Below, piece by piece: positions 1-13,018 of a stretch of DNA of 64,000 nt (position 1 is the stretch's first letter; the number at the start of each line of letters is the position of its first letter). The notes below the pieces were generated by a model. That model did no database searches, had not been told where the DNA came from, and saw nothing but the letters and a program-made list of their open reading frames with translations. Both the position numbers and the translations under genes were made by a program. The DNA is from Cryptomeria japonica (Eukaryota; Streptophyta; Pinopsida; Cupressales; Cupressaceae), in assembly GCF_030272615.1 (NCBI RefSeq), contig NC_081415.1, forward strand, positions 266,888,425 through 266,952,424, written 5' to 3'.

Positions 1-1820
1 GTGGGCTCCTTTATGACACCAGGGGTCATGAGAGATAGACTTTCATGAGGTTCCTTGTAAGGATGTGTAAAGTCTAGACCTTTTGGGCATAAGGCAGTTT
101 ACCATATTATAATCAAGTGATAACCAATAAAAGAATGGGTATGGGTAGTTAGATAATTTATCAATGCCTCATGACTCAGTCCTAGGGAGGATATTTTAGG
201 ATGAGCATGGGAAGATCATGGAGATGACACTCCCTCGTACATGTGAGTCCTTTGCTTACTTTTGTATTCTTGTCATGATGTTTTATCGGCCTTTGGAAAT
301 TTTTTGTACTCTCTTGCTCGCTTGATGCATGGTTATGTGTATGGAAATTGTTTAGTGTCAGTCCCTTTGTAAGTATCAACCTTGGCTAGTGTGTGAGTTG
401 GGACCTAGCAACATCTCCTAGCTCGAGGGGTGATTCCTTGTAGGTTCCACATTGGTCGAGTGGTTGGAGATTTTTGCCATTGGGTTTTTTCCCTCTTCTT
501 TGGTGTCATCTTCGTACGTGGACTTGGAACCTTTCTCTATGTTGACTTGAACCTGGGAGCAGATTCATGTTTCTACATCTTTGGTGAATAAACTCAAAGC
601 ATGTAATAATCTAAAAATGTTGTATAAGAAGTGAGTGAATACTCACGATTGTAATACTATGTAAAACAGCCTGTAAGTATTCATGAGCTACTTTAGATGG
701 TACATTCAAATAGAGGTAATGGTATGAGTTAATCTAATGTAAGCAGAAAGAAAGAAGAAAATGATATACCCTTGCTAGTAGTGCCTTATTAATTGTTAAT
801 CATGCATATTTCTTTAATTTGAACTTATAGAACATGAATGAATTGTCATTCTTAGCTTATGCGATAGGTTAGTTAAATGAGATTGAAATGTATCTTGTCA
901 AATAGTTAAATCAGCAATACGATTCTTTATGTGGTAGTTAAATGCTAAATAATAGATATGTGGATATGAAGGAAAATGGATGTTATTACTCCTTTCATGA
1001 TATTTCTTAGCAATAGATTGAATTAATGTTTGCACTTCCAATATTTTCATATGAGTATGGATGTAAACTAAGTAGATGATTGCACATATTTATGAGATCA
1101 ATGACATGAAAAATGACATTAAACAAATAACTTATACTATCATAGGTAAAGCATGTGAAATACAAGATTCTTGTAGATGTAGTTAGATGCTTGAAAACTA
1201 CAACAACACTAAGGCTGAAAACTATTATGGAACTTAGTAAATAAATATCATTAGATGCTAAATGAGAATTTATGCAATTATGTTATGGCTTCCATAAAAC
1301 TAATGTTGCATAAATGGCATTATGCACATGTAGAATTGCATATGTAGGTTAATGAGCATGCCTTGGTAGATGCATTTAATAATGGACAGCAATAGCGGTA
1401 TACTATGTAAAGCGTATGATATAGGGTAAATTGAATACATGCATTGTAGTTGTGCTCCATGGTATGGTTAAATCATTAGAATCATAGAAGTGGACCAACA
1501 TGATGATGGTGAATTAAGTATCGATCATAAATCAAATGGCGTAGATCTTAGTAGTGATGTCAATACCCTGGGGAAACGATGGAACCTTGTAAATTACTAA
1601 ACCTTGGAACATGTCTTCATTTGTATTAGTAATGTAGTGCATGAAGAATCATACAACACTTAACAATAGATTTTAAACTATTGAACCAAATTATAAACTT
1701 AATGTCTAGATTGAGTTCGACGTAACCTTGTTAGTAAACAAAAAAATAAAAAATAAAAATTATTCCTCTTTTGGACCTAGATGTAGTAAGTTTCCCTGGG
1801 GTTTGTTGGTGGGTGCTATA
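1..1820 (+). repeat. G1 5' LTR, 3' portion only
   Basis: This segment aligns along its length with 9914-11913 and ends three bases before the PBS. Two differences stand out. An 86-base stretch present in the 3' LTR near 10155-10240 is missing here, between two GATG words. A short tandem expansion near 11158-11262 is also absent here. No gene is present; short ORFs are chance. Confidence 0.9.
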
Positions 1821-1823
1821 GAT

Positions 1824-1835
1824 TGGTATCAGAGC
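1824..1835 (+). other. G1 primer binding site (initiator Met tRNA type)
   Basis: TGGTATCAGAGC is the usual plant gypsy/copia primer site complementary to the 3' end of initiator methionine tRNA. It sits three bases after the LTR end and fixes that LTR boundary. Confidence 0.9.
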
Positions 1836-1992
1836 ATAGCTTATGAATTCCAGGTTTTGCACTGGGTACTCTAGTTTTGAGTGAGCCCATTATGCTAGTT
1901 AGGCTTTAGTCTGTGACCTTGTCTCTATTGCTTACTTGTTGTAACTCCTAGTTTAGTGGCTTATATTCTTTCCTTGCTTTTGTCCAGTTAGG

Positions 1993-3330
1993 ATGATTGC
2001 TAGGCATAGAAGATGTGGATTGGGATGTGGTCGTGGTCCTAGAGGTCACATGGGGGCTCGTGAGAGTCCTCGCCCTGAGATTTAAGAGAGGTAACATCAC
2101 AGTGAGCCGCACCAAGAGCAGCCCGATGGCAATGTGATACCTCAGTTGGTTGCAGTGTTACAGGAGCTTCTTGGTCACTTAGGCCCAAGGTGGGATGAGG
2201 TTAGAGAGGGTGAGGTTAGGCAGGAGGAGTCTCACCAGTTAGAGCACCATGAGAGAGAGTTCTTGCACTCCCCTCCCAGGAGGAGAGTTGAGATTGATTA
2301 GGAGAGGTCACAACTAGCCACACGAGGGATTACTGAGAGCTCGTCCTCCCACTTTTGATGGTTTAGGCACAGGGATGGAGGTTGAGACATAGTTATTAGA
2401 TCTGAGTTGGTGTTTTGCTATGCATCTGTATAGTAGCCACACCAAGGCCAGGTGTGCCATCATGCACCTGCATGACTTTTCTTCCACTTGGTGGCTTATA
2501 GAGGAGAGGAAGCTAGGGCTAGACATTACCACAACTACTTGGGAGTTGTTTCTAGAGCGATTCTGAGCTAGATTTATGTTAGAGCACTAGAGACAGCACA
2601 AGGCAGATGAGTTCCATAATCTGAGAAAGGACAAGATGTCAGTTGATGAGTATGAGTGGAGATTCTTTGATCTCAGACAGTATGTAGAGATAGTGGCAGA
2701 TGAGACTATGCTTGTGCAGCACTTTGTGCGGGGTCTCAGGTATTATATTTGTAGAGAGATTCGCATGCATGAACCTAAGACTTTACAAGCCACCACAACG
2801 AAGGCAAGGATCGCCGAGGAGAATCACTCCTCAAGTGCAAGGTGTACTACAGGAGGACAGATAGCTAGTGCCCCAGTTACAGGTACAGTTGTTAGAGGTT
2901 TTCAGCAACAAGCTATAGATGTGGCCAGAAGCCACCCTTCCTCTTTCCACAGTAGCTAGTGGTTCAAGAGGAAGCAGAAACAGGGTCAGATTTTTGCAAG
3001 AGGGACTACATTCCTAGCTGACAGGAGCCGCAGTCGTCAACAACATTATAGGAGACCCATTCCTACATAGCTAGCTCAGAGTTCACAGCCAGCCTCTAGT
3101 AGAGGCAATGTCCAGTAGCTGAGTACTACTTACAGGAGTAGAGTTCAGGATAGGAGAGGATGTTTCGCTTGTGGATAGTAGGGCCATATAGCCATTCATT
3201 GTCCTTAGCGCACATCATAGACTTCAGGTCAGCAAAGAGAAACTCTAGTAGAGCCCACTGTGGGAGATTCAAGTAGGACTCATAGAGTGTTTGCAGTGGT
3301 TGATAACTATCAGGCCGAGCACTAGGCCAC
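1993..3330 (+). pseudogene. G1 gag, degenerate (capsid region and CCHC knuckle)
   Basis: An ATG at 1993 opens a basic Arg/Gly-rich N-terminus like that of G2 gag, but stops follow quickly and a frameshift separates it from the rest. The longest open stretch, 2636-2959, matches the retrotransposon gag capsid core, with the same order of residues as G2 (Y-E-W-R-F-F, then the A-D-E-T-M-L-V-Q-H-F-V-R-G-L block). A CCHC zinc knuckle at 3161-3202 keeps C-x2-C-x4-H-x4-C spacing but has two stop codons between the second Cys and the His. It would have packaged element RNA in virus-like particles. Not functional. Confidence 0.85.
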
Positions 3331-3331
3331 T

Positions 3332-5170
3332 ATGGTTGAGACATCAGGTGTAATAGGTGGCATTCCTTTCTCTATTTTATTTGATTCAGGAGCTTCAAAC
3401 TCTTTTATTACTCCTTATTTGGTAGAGAGATGCAGGCTTGCTATGGAAAAGCAGGACGATAGGTGGCAGGTAGAGTTAGCTAAAGGGTCCAAGGCAGTGG
3501 TGGATTCCCTTGTGCTTAGTTGTCCTTGAGTTTTAGGAGACCTTCATACCTCAGTGGATTTGCGTATCATGCCCTTGGGATCTTATGACGTAGTTCTTGG
3601 TATGGATTGGTTGGGATCGCATTAGGCACAAATAGATTGTAGGAGTAAGAGGGTGTAGTGTGTAGATGATAGCGGAAGAAGTGTGGAGATTATAGGCATT
3701 TAGAGACCTATTTCTCTTTGCATGATTTCTGCCATACAGATGAAGAGGTGTGTACAGAAGGGTTGTTAGTTATTTGCAGTCAGGTTGAGGGATGTAGATG
3801 AGGAGGTTAGTACAAAGGAGTTGTTATAGCAACATCCTATCCTTCAGGAGTTTGTAGATCTTTTCCCTAGTGAGATTCTAGGTATGCCCCCACAACGAGA
3901 TGTAGATTTTAGAATTGATCTAGTGCCAGGAGTTGAGCCTATCTCTAGGACTCCTTACAAGATGACCACCCAAGAGTTGGGTGAGTTGAGAGTGCAGCTT
4001 GAGGAGTTGTTGGAAAAGGGGTTTATCCATCCTAGTGTATCCCCATGGGGTGTTTCGGTGTTTTTTGTGAAGAAGGATGGCTCTCTCAGATTCTGCATTG
4101 ACTATAGACAACTGAATAAGGTGACGGTGAAGAACCAATATCCTTTGCCTTAGATAGATGATTTATTTGATCAAGTTAAGGATGCAAAGGTCTTTTCCAA
4201 AATTGACCTCAAGTCCGGATATCACCAGTTGAGGATCCATGAGGCAAATATGAGCCGTACAACATTTTGTACCAGATATGGACATTATGAGTTTACAGTT
4301 GTGTCATTCGGTCTTACGAATGCACCATCAATTTTCATGAGCTTGATGAATGGTGTGTTCAGGACCTATTTGGATAGGTTTGTACTGGTATTCTTGGATG
4401 ATATTTTGATTTATTCTAGATTAGTGGAGGAGCATGAGGATCATGTCAGACAGGTCTTGCAGTGTCTTAGGGAGAATCAACTATATGCCAATTTGGCAAA
4501 GTGTGACTTTTTCCAGACAGAGGTTGAATACTTAGGCCATGTTATTTCAAGAGAGGGTATCGCAGTTGATCCCTCAAAGATTCAGGTGACAGTAAATTGG
4601 CTGGCACCCACTAATGTGAGTGAGGTGTGCAACTTTATGGGATTGGCTGGTTATTACCACAAATTTGTGCAAGACTTTTCACAGATTGCTCACTCTATTA
4701 CTTCCCTTCAGGGTAAAGGGGAGAAGTTTATCTGGTCAAATCATTGTGAGACAACCTTCGAGTCTCTCAAGGAGAATTTGACTAGTGCACTGATACTTAC
4801 AGTTCCAGATCCATTGGGTGACTTTGTGGTTTGTACTGATGCTTCGCTGGAGGGATTAGGAGCAGTACTAATGCAGAATGACAGAGTGGTAGCTTATGAG
4901 TCGCGAAAACTCAAGGATCATGAGTTGAACTACCCCACTCAAGATCTTGAGTTAGCGGCAATAGTTCATGCATTGGTTCGTTGGAGACATTTTTCGTTAG
5001 GGCATTGGCTCGAGTTGCACACAGATCACCATAGTTTGCAGTACATATTCACACAATCAAATTTGAATGCCAGGTAGAGACGGTGGATGGAGTTCTTGTG
5101 TGAATATGACTTTGAGGTGAAGTTCATATAGGGTAAGGATAATGTAGTGGTAGATGAACTGAGTTGTAAG
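3332..5170 (+). pseudogene. G1 protease, reverse transcriptase and RNase H, degenerate
   Basis: All open pieces share one frame. The protease at the start keeps the DSGAS active-site motif. The RT fingers are at 3884-4153 (SPWG, then [16 protein letters not shown]), with a TAG at 4154. The palm and RNase H lie in 4229-5077, including the catalytic FLDD box at 4391-4402 and RNase H motifs CTDAS, an LELA glutamate and HTDH. The connection segment between protease and RT shows the gypsy GMDWLG block near 3600 and several TAG stops. Compared with G2, this copy retains the KKDGSLRF segment that G2 has lost. It would have made cDNA from element RNA. Confidence 0.9.
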
Positions 5171-5379
5171 AGACATGAGATATCAGCAGTGACTTTGGAG
5201 GTGGATTTGAGGAGTCGCATACTTAGAGCATTACCTGCAGATGCATGGTACTAGGAGGTTAGTTCAGAGTTAGCATCAGGTAGAGCCTTGGAGAGAAGGT
5301 ACATAGGTTATTCAGTGGATATAGATGGTATTTTGAGGTATTTGGGATGCATCTATGTTCCACCATCTGATGGACTTCG

Positions 5380-6660
5380 AAAGTTGATCATGATAGAGGC
5401 CCATCATGCACCTTACTCAGCACATCTTATTGTCAAGAAGATGCACCCAGACTTGAGACAACTTTAATTTTGGGCAGGTATGAGGAAAGATATAGTGGAT
5501 TTGGTTGCACGTTTCCTTGAGTGTCAATGGGTTAAGACAAAGCATCGACGTCCAACAAGATGTTTATAGTCTCATGCAGTTTCAGAGAGGAAATGGGACA
5601 CTATTTCCATGGATTTTGTAGTCGGATTGCCTATTTCCTCTCGTAGACATGATTCCATTATGGTCACTGTTGATTGGTTGACCAAGGTTGCACATTTTTC
5701 ACCGATTAGATCCTCTTATATAGCATCCATAGTTGCACAAATTTTTGTCAAAGATGTAGTTAGTCTACATGGTATCCCACGTAAGATCATATCAGATAGG
5801 GATCCTATTTTCACTTCAGCATTTTGAACAACATTGCAGCATGACATGGGGACTCAGTTGAATTACAGTACAACATATCACCTAGAGATGGATGGTCAGA
5901 CAGAGTGGGTGAATCAAGTTTTAGAGGATATGTTGAGGATGCATGTTATGGATCAATAGTCCAGATGGGAGGATTACCTATACTTAGTGGAATTTTCTTA
6001 TAATAATGGGTACCATAGCTCCATTGGCATGTCCCCCTACTAGGCTTTATATGGGAGACCATGTCGCACTCCCCTCAGTTGGGATAGATTAGAGGACAGG
6101 GTGCATATTGGTTCAGAGATGTTACAGGATATGGAGGAGCACGTTTCTCGTATTAGAGAGCATATGAAAGCTGCACATGCCAGATAGAAGAAATATGTAG
6201 ATGCTCATAGAGTAGATAGGGAGTTCTCAGTTGGTGATAGGGTGTTTTGCAAGTTCACCAACGAAAGAGCTCGATTCATTTTGGAAAAGGCTCTAAGTAG
6301 GCACCTCGATTTGTGGGACCATTTGAAGTTTTGGAGAGGATTGGTCTTGTAGCTTATTGCCTTGCATTGTCGCCTAGCTTGTCCTACATCCATGATGTAT
6401 TTCATGTATCAATTTTGAGATTATACCATCCTGACATATCTCATGTTCTTGATTGGAATGCCTTACAAGTCAAGGATGGGAAGCTTTCTTTAGACCCCAC
6501 GCGCATTCTTCAGCACAGAGAGATGTCCCTCTGAGGATGAGGGATAGAGCAGGTAAGGGTCCAGTGGGACCCAAATGATTAGACATCAGCCACTTGGGAG
6601 GATGCAGGTTGGATGAGAGAGTTGTACCCCTACTTGTTCTCAAGCTTCCAAGAGTAAGCC
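5380..6660 (+). pseudogene. G1 integrase with chromodomain-like tail, degenerate
   Basis: The HHCC zinc finger at about 5400-5530 keeps both His residues, but the first Cys is Phe (F-L-E-C). The catalytic core begins at 5609 with SMDF, and the second Asp is in SDRDPIF; TGA at 5825 and further stops follow. The DGQTEWVN block carries the catalytic-glutamate region with R changed to W. A frameshift lies between 5827 and 6313. The tail at about 6544-6650 reads as a chromodomain-like segment (VRVQWDPND, stop, TSATWED, MRELYPYLF). In chromoviruses this module is thought to steer integration to heterochromatin. Confidence 0.87.
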
Positions 6661-6662
6661 TA

Positions 6663-6678
6663 GGCAAAGGTGGGAGGA
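6663..6678 (+). other. G1 polypurine tract
   Basis: A purine-rich run (AAAGGTGGGAGGA) directly precedes the TGTAATG start of the 3' LTR. It would prime plus-strand DNA synthesis. Confidence 0.75.
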
Positions 6679-7143
6679 TGTAATGCCCACACTCAAGCAT
6701 ACTCTTATTCCATTTTGATAGACATGATTGGACATTTATTTTGTGTGATGGATTTGGTAGACTTGTTTGGATTCACATGATGCATAGATGCATTTTGGCT
6801 TTTGTATGTGCTTCATTGATTATCATCGATAGATATTGTATGTTTCGTGATTTTGGATATTATGGATTTGTTTTTATGCTTCATTGCGATTTTATGTGAT
6901 TAGATATCATGGTGATGTTTCATTTCTACATGTATTTATGTCTTGTTGATGTATGGATAGATAGATTTTACTGATTATTGCTTATGATGAGATGGACATA
7001 CTAACCCCAGTTTTGATTTACGTGAGATGCATTGTTCATTGTATGACTATTGTTGGACTGTATGTGTGGGGGAATCAATGTCACATCACTCATTGCAAGC
7101 GGGATGTGTCGTTGCAACATTCTTCCACTTGTGTTTTATGTAC

Positions 7144-7299
<156 letters not shown>

Positions 7300-7883
7300 T
7301 TTTGTGGTTGCAGGTTTGCAAGTATTAAGGCATTTATCCCTCCTAGCCAACCAGGTGCGAGCTCCCCTGGCTTGACAAGTGAGAGTGTGCCTCTTCCCAA
7401 TGGAAATATGTGGTTCAGAGATGTTGTTGTTTCCCTTCCCGCACACTAGGTCTAGGTTTGGTGTTGAGTCCTTGCTAACAGTCTTGGCAAGTTCACCATC
7501 GTCGTCATGACTTGTGAGTATATGTGGCATGCTTGGTTAATCATTCAGTTATTTTATTTGAGTTGCTTGAGTAGTGATTGATTTATTATTATTAAGTGTA
7601 TTTAAATTCCAGCATTTATTTGACTGTGTTGAGTATTTACTCGATACTAGTTACGGCCTCATTAGTAATTTTGTGATCTTAAAATTATTAAAATTTAACG
7701 ATCTTTACTTATTTACGATTTTCGCATTATTGACCTTATTGTTATTTAGCGATTTTAATTTTTAATTATTCGCTTGCCTTGATTACTTAATTACATTATT
7801 TGTTTAATATTGGATTTGACTTTATGCGGTTAGAAAATGAGAATTCACTTATTTAATTAAACTAGTTGTTTGATTTTAAATCA

Positions 7884-8061
<178 letters not shown>

Positions 8062-9007
8062 CATAATTAGAAGGACCAAAGAAAAAGAGGAATAGTTTAT
8101 AATATTTTGCTTGTTATACTTTTCTACATTTTATATATCTAGTCTTTTATTTTGAAAGTTATATAAAATAAATTCACGAGAGAATAGAGTATTTTAAAAA
8201 ATAAAATAAAAATCCCATATAATGAGATTTGAGAATTTGAATATTTTATTCTCCATTATTTTCTTTCTCTCTTCAGGAAAAGAGAGCTAGGGTTTTTATT
8301 TTGGGGATTTTTTCATTTCCTACACTTGTCTTTGGAAATTTTGGTGGTTTTGGAAAAGAAGAAGATTGCTGGAAAAATTGGGGGAGTCTGAAGAATTGTT
8401 GTTGGCTTGCTGATTGTGGAATTGTTGCTGTCCAGATTTTCTCCACCACCATTTGCCCAGTAAGAGGTAGGGATTTACACCTTCTTATTTTTTCTCTTTG
8501 CTTTTATGAGGGAAATGAAGTTTAGAGAATGAAATCTCTATTTCTCCCTTTTGGATGCCCATTCTATGGTTTTAAAATCTGATTTTTGTTTCCATAGGTT
8601 TTACTTGCATGAAATTGTAGTTGTTTCAATTTTGCTTGGTAAAACTTGTTTTTAAAACTCTCAATCTGGGAAATGGATTTGCTGGTTGGAATGGAAAGAA
8701 TTCTACAAAAGACCCTTGATTTTTATTTTTTTAAAGATTTGATTAAAACCCTCATTTATTTTTGAGAAATTTGTTATTATTTCATTTGATCTCCCTGCTG
8801 TTATTTTACCAAAACTATTAATGTGAGAAATCTGAAATCTTTAAAACAAAAAAAAAAAGAAATAAAATAATAATAATAATAATAAAGTAACCTTGGCCAC
8901 GTGGTGGTGGGTGTTGGATAGAACCACCACCACTACATGGTGAAGAAAGGGGAGGGGGTGCAGCCAACACCCCCAGTTCACCATTTCATTTCGTAAAATA
9001 TATATCT

Positions 9008-9042
<35 letters not shown>

Positions 9043-11157
9043 AAAATATAATTTGTTTAATGTAAAATGCACTTTTATTTATTTTATTTAATATGTAATC
9101 TATTTTTAATTAAATGCAATTTATTTATGATGATTAAAAACGAGGAGTTCTATTTTATTTTAAATGAATTGAAAATCAACAAGAAATTTAATGAAATGTA
9201 TATATATATAAATGCTGATAATTATTTAAGGTAAATAAATAAATATATATATATATCATTGATAAATGTCAAGTTAATAGTCTAATTAGATAAAACATTT
9301 GAATATTAAAATAATAGTATATTGCAAAAGAAAGGGAGATGATAATTGATTGACATCAATAATAGTGCTATTGAAAAACGATATTAATTTGATGGTTTAA
9401 ATGTTCTAAATGTTGTCGTGTAATTGGTTTTAAAAGGTGTTATTGGCTAGATATATATAGTCTACCCCCATACCATTGAATTCATGGATGCCCATTAAGT
9501 CAACCCCTTTTTCAATTAAGAGTCCTTTCAATTTATGACTTGTATCCGGAGGCCATTTGTGTCATTTGTTTCAAAATCAATGGTTAATGTGAATTTTTCT
9601 TTTCCTTGCGTATCATGAGTTTTATTTGTCATCTTGACATGCCCTCATGATGAGTTTGCCATGAGGAGGAAATCACCATACCGTTGATATTGTGGTAGCG
9701 AGTGTGAAGACCTCGCAATGTTGATATGTTTTAGTGTAGTGATGTCTTGAGTTCGTTAGGTTTCCTTGGTCGAGATGCTCGTTTTTCTACAGGTGTTGTT
9801 GTTCAGTCATTTGGGTACGTGTGTGTGTCATTGTTTGGCAAGGCTGGCATTGTGTATGATTTTTACTTGTGTAAGAGCCTCTTGTTTCATTGTTTCGGAT
9901 CCATGTAGAGGGAGTGGGCTCCTTTATGACACCCAGGGGTCATGAGGGATAGAATTTCATGAGGTTCCTTGTAAGGATGCGTAAAGTCTAGACCTTTTGG
10001 GCATAAGAGAGTTTACCATATTATAATCAAGTGATAACTAATTAAAGAATGGGTATGGGTAGTTAGATAATTTAAAAAGATAATAATTTATTAGTGCCTC
10101 ACGAATCAGTCCTAGGGAGGATGTTTTAGGCTGAGCATGAGAAGACCATGGAGATGGTAAGCTAATCTCCCTTGGTCTCTCTGTCAAGGTTGAGATGACT
10201 CTGCATGCCATAGACTAGTGCCTTGTTCTTGGTTGGCATGTGATGACACTCCCTCGTACATGTGATTCCTTTGCTTACTTTTGTATTCTTGTCATGATGT
10301 TTTATCGTCCTATGGAAATTTATTCTACTGTCTTGTTTGCTTGATGCATGGTTATGTGTATGGAAATTGTTTAGTGCCAGTCCCTTTGTAAACATCAACC
10401 TTGGTTAGTGTGTGAGTTGGGACCTAGTGACATCTCCTAGCTCAAGGGGTGCTTCCTTGTAAGTTCCATATTGGTAGGTTGGTTGGATATTTTTGCTATT
10501 GGGTTTTTTCCCTCTTCTTTGGTGTCATCTTTGTACGTGGACTTGGAGCCTTTCTCCATGTTGACTTGAACCTTGGAGCAGATTCATGTTTGTACATCTT
10601 ATGGTGAATAAACTCAAAGCATGTAATAATCTAAAAATGTTGTATAAGAAGTGAGTGAATACTCATGATTGTAATACTATGTAAAATAACCTATAAGTAT
10701 TCATGAGCTACTTTAGATGGTACATTCAAATAGAGGTAATGGTATGAGTTAATCTAATGTAAGTAGAAAGAAAGAAGAAAATGATATACCCTTGCTTGTA
10801 GTGCCTTATTAATTGTTAATCATGCATATTTCTTTAATTTGAACTTATAGAACATGAATGAATTGTATGTTTAGCTTATGTGATAGGTTAGTTAAATGAG
10901 ATTGAAATGTATCTTGTCATTTGAATAGTTAAATCAGCAATATGATTCTTTATGTGGTAGTTAAATGCTAAATAGTAGATATGTGGATATGATGGAAAAT
11001 GGATGTTATTACTCCTTTTGTGATATTTCTTAGCAATAGATTGAATTAATGCTTGCACTTCCAATATTTTCATATGAATATGGATGTAAACTAAGTAGAT
11101 GATTGCACATATTTATGAGACCAATGACATGAACAATGATATTAAATGAATAACTTA

Positions 11158-11262
11158 GATGTGAAATACAATAACATATCATTGGTCAAGTATGTGAAAT
11201 ACAATAACATATCATTGGTAAAGTATGAATAACAGATCATTGGTAAAGTATGTGAAATACAA
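11158..11262 (+). repeat. Short tandem duplication in G1 3' LTR
   Basis: The phrase GTGAAATACAATAACATATC and its neighbour CATTGGTAAAGTATG occur about three times in a row. The 5' LTR has a single copy at about 1140-1170. This suggests slippage after insertion. Confidence 0.8.
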
Positions 11263-11913
11263 TATTCTTGTAGATGTAGTTAGATGCTTGAAAACTAGAA
11301 CAACACTAATGCTCAAAACTATTATGGAACTTAGTAAATAAATAACATTAGATGCTAAATGAGAATTTTTACAATTGTGTTATGATTTCCATTAAACTGA
11401 TGTTGCATAAATGGCATTATGAACATGTAGAATTGCATATGTAGGTTAATGAGCATGCCTTGGTAGATGCATTTAATAAAGGACAGCAATAGTACTATAT
11501 TATGTAAAGCGTATGATATAGGGTAAATTGAATTCATGCATTGTAGTTGTGCTCCATGGTATGGTTAAATCATTAGAATCATAGAAATGGACCAACATGA
11601 TGATGGTGAATTAAGTATCGGTCATAAATCAAATGGCGTAGATCTTAGTAATGACGTCAATACCCTGGGGAAACGATGGAAACTTGTAAATTACTAAACC
11701 TTGGAACATGTCTTCACTTGTATTAGTAACGTAGTGAATGAAGCATCATATATTACTTAACAATAGATTTTAAACTATTGAACTAAATTATAAACTTAAT
11801 GTCTAGATTGAGTTAGACGTAACCTTGTTAGTAAACAAAAAAAATAAAAATTATTCCACTCTTTTGGACCTAGATGTAGTAAGTTTCCTTGGGGTTTGTT
11901 GTCAGGCACTATA

Positions 11914-12586
11914 GCCACTTTCCATTTGGTATTTTGTTTCTTGTGAGGGATTAGCTTCGTAGGTGCTCCAGATGTATCTCTTGGATTTACTCCATTCCAT
12001 TGTACCAGTTGGATCCTCTTTGTTCTTCTTGGATCATATTTATATCTCTTGGACCTTATGTGGTTGATTGTATCATTTATTTATATGTATGCCTTCATGG
12101 AAGTTGTAATTTGATGTAATCATTATGTATCTTTATGAGACTTGGTTTTTTAAGTGCAATTATAATATTATGTTATCCTTGCAATGTAAAATCAATGTAT
12201 TATGATGAGATTTAGATGGTAGGATTTATATCTTTAAATAAAATCATTTTTATGATGTAATTGAATGTATTATCATGAATGAAACATAGAAATGTTAATG
12301 TTATCACATGCAAAGTATGAAAATTCATTGTTTAGTGTAATTATGTTCCTAATGGATAACTATATATCTTAAGTGAATTAATTGACCTTAAGTAAGAATT
12401 AGTTTAATTAAGTAATCCACATTGGGAAACCCTTTAGGAGTTTAAGGTTAAGTCTTCTACTTGTGCAACTTCTATTGCAATGTTATTTCATACATTTATG
12501 TGTTTGGTATTGTTTAAAAAAATATATTTTACTCTTTTTGAGTGTTTGTAGTTGAATCCTTTAGGGTTTCTCGGCAGGGCATTACA
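11914..12586 (+). repeat. 3' end of an unrelated gypsy LTR (fragment)
   Basis: The segment ends TTTAGGGTTTCTCGGCAGGGCATTACA, the same terminal form as the G2 LTR (TTTAGGGTT, then GGGGCATTACA), and carries a similar AT-rich lead-in. No PBS follows, so this is a 3' or solo LTR end. Its left part is cut by the end of G1, so G1 may have inserted into it; the missing left duplication prevents a test. No ORF of note. Confidence 0.55.
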
Positions 12587-13004
12587 GAGTCAGTTTCCAA
12601 GTTTAACACAAGTACATCATCATACCTTTCAAGATTAGAGCAGTAAATTATCCAATGCAATAAGCTAGTTTATAGAATACCACATCAAATAGGGAGACAT
12701 ACATAATTCCCTCTATTATAAGAGTAATCATGGATCCTAAAAGCAATCAAAAGAACATGCACTCATATGACAAGCACTAACATCAAGAAGGTAAGAGAAA
12801 TAAGTGAATACACATGTTATACTCAATTAGGATCTTCATGAGGAAGAGATAGGAGGCACAAAGCACAAAACACCAAAGACTTACAAGGTCCTATACATCA
12901 ATCCCAAGCATATTCCGGAAGGACAAGCATATGATAGAAAGACTATATACACCAACCAAACTAATGGTACAACCTTATCCAGAGATCTCAGTGTTTGAAA
13001 ATGG

Positions 13005-13016
13005 GCTCTGATACCA
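13005..13016 (-). other. G3 primer binding site
   Basis: GCTCTGATACCA is the reverse complement of TGGTATCAGAGC, placed two bases from the LTR end. It proves the minus orientation of G3. Confidence 0.88.
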
Positions 13017-13018
13017 AG

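Noticed and set aside
12577-12586. The 12586 terminus as the missing 3' LTR of G3
   Set aside because: Its orientation is plus, whereas G3 is minus; the ends would have to be TGTAATG here.
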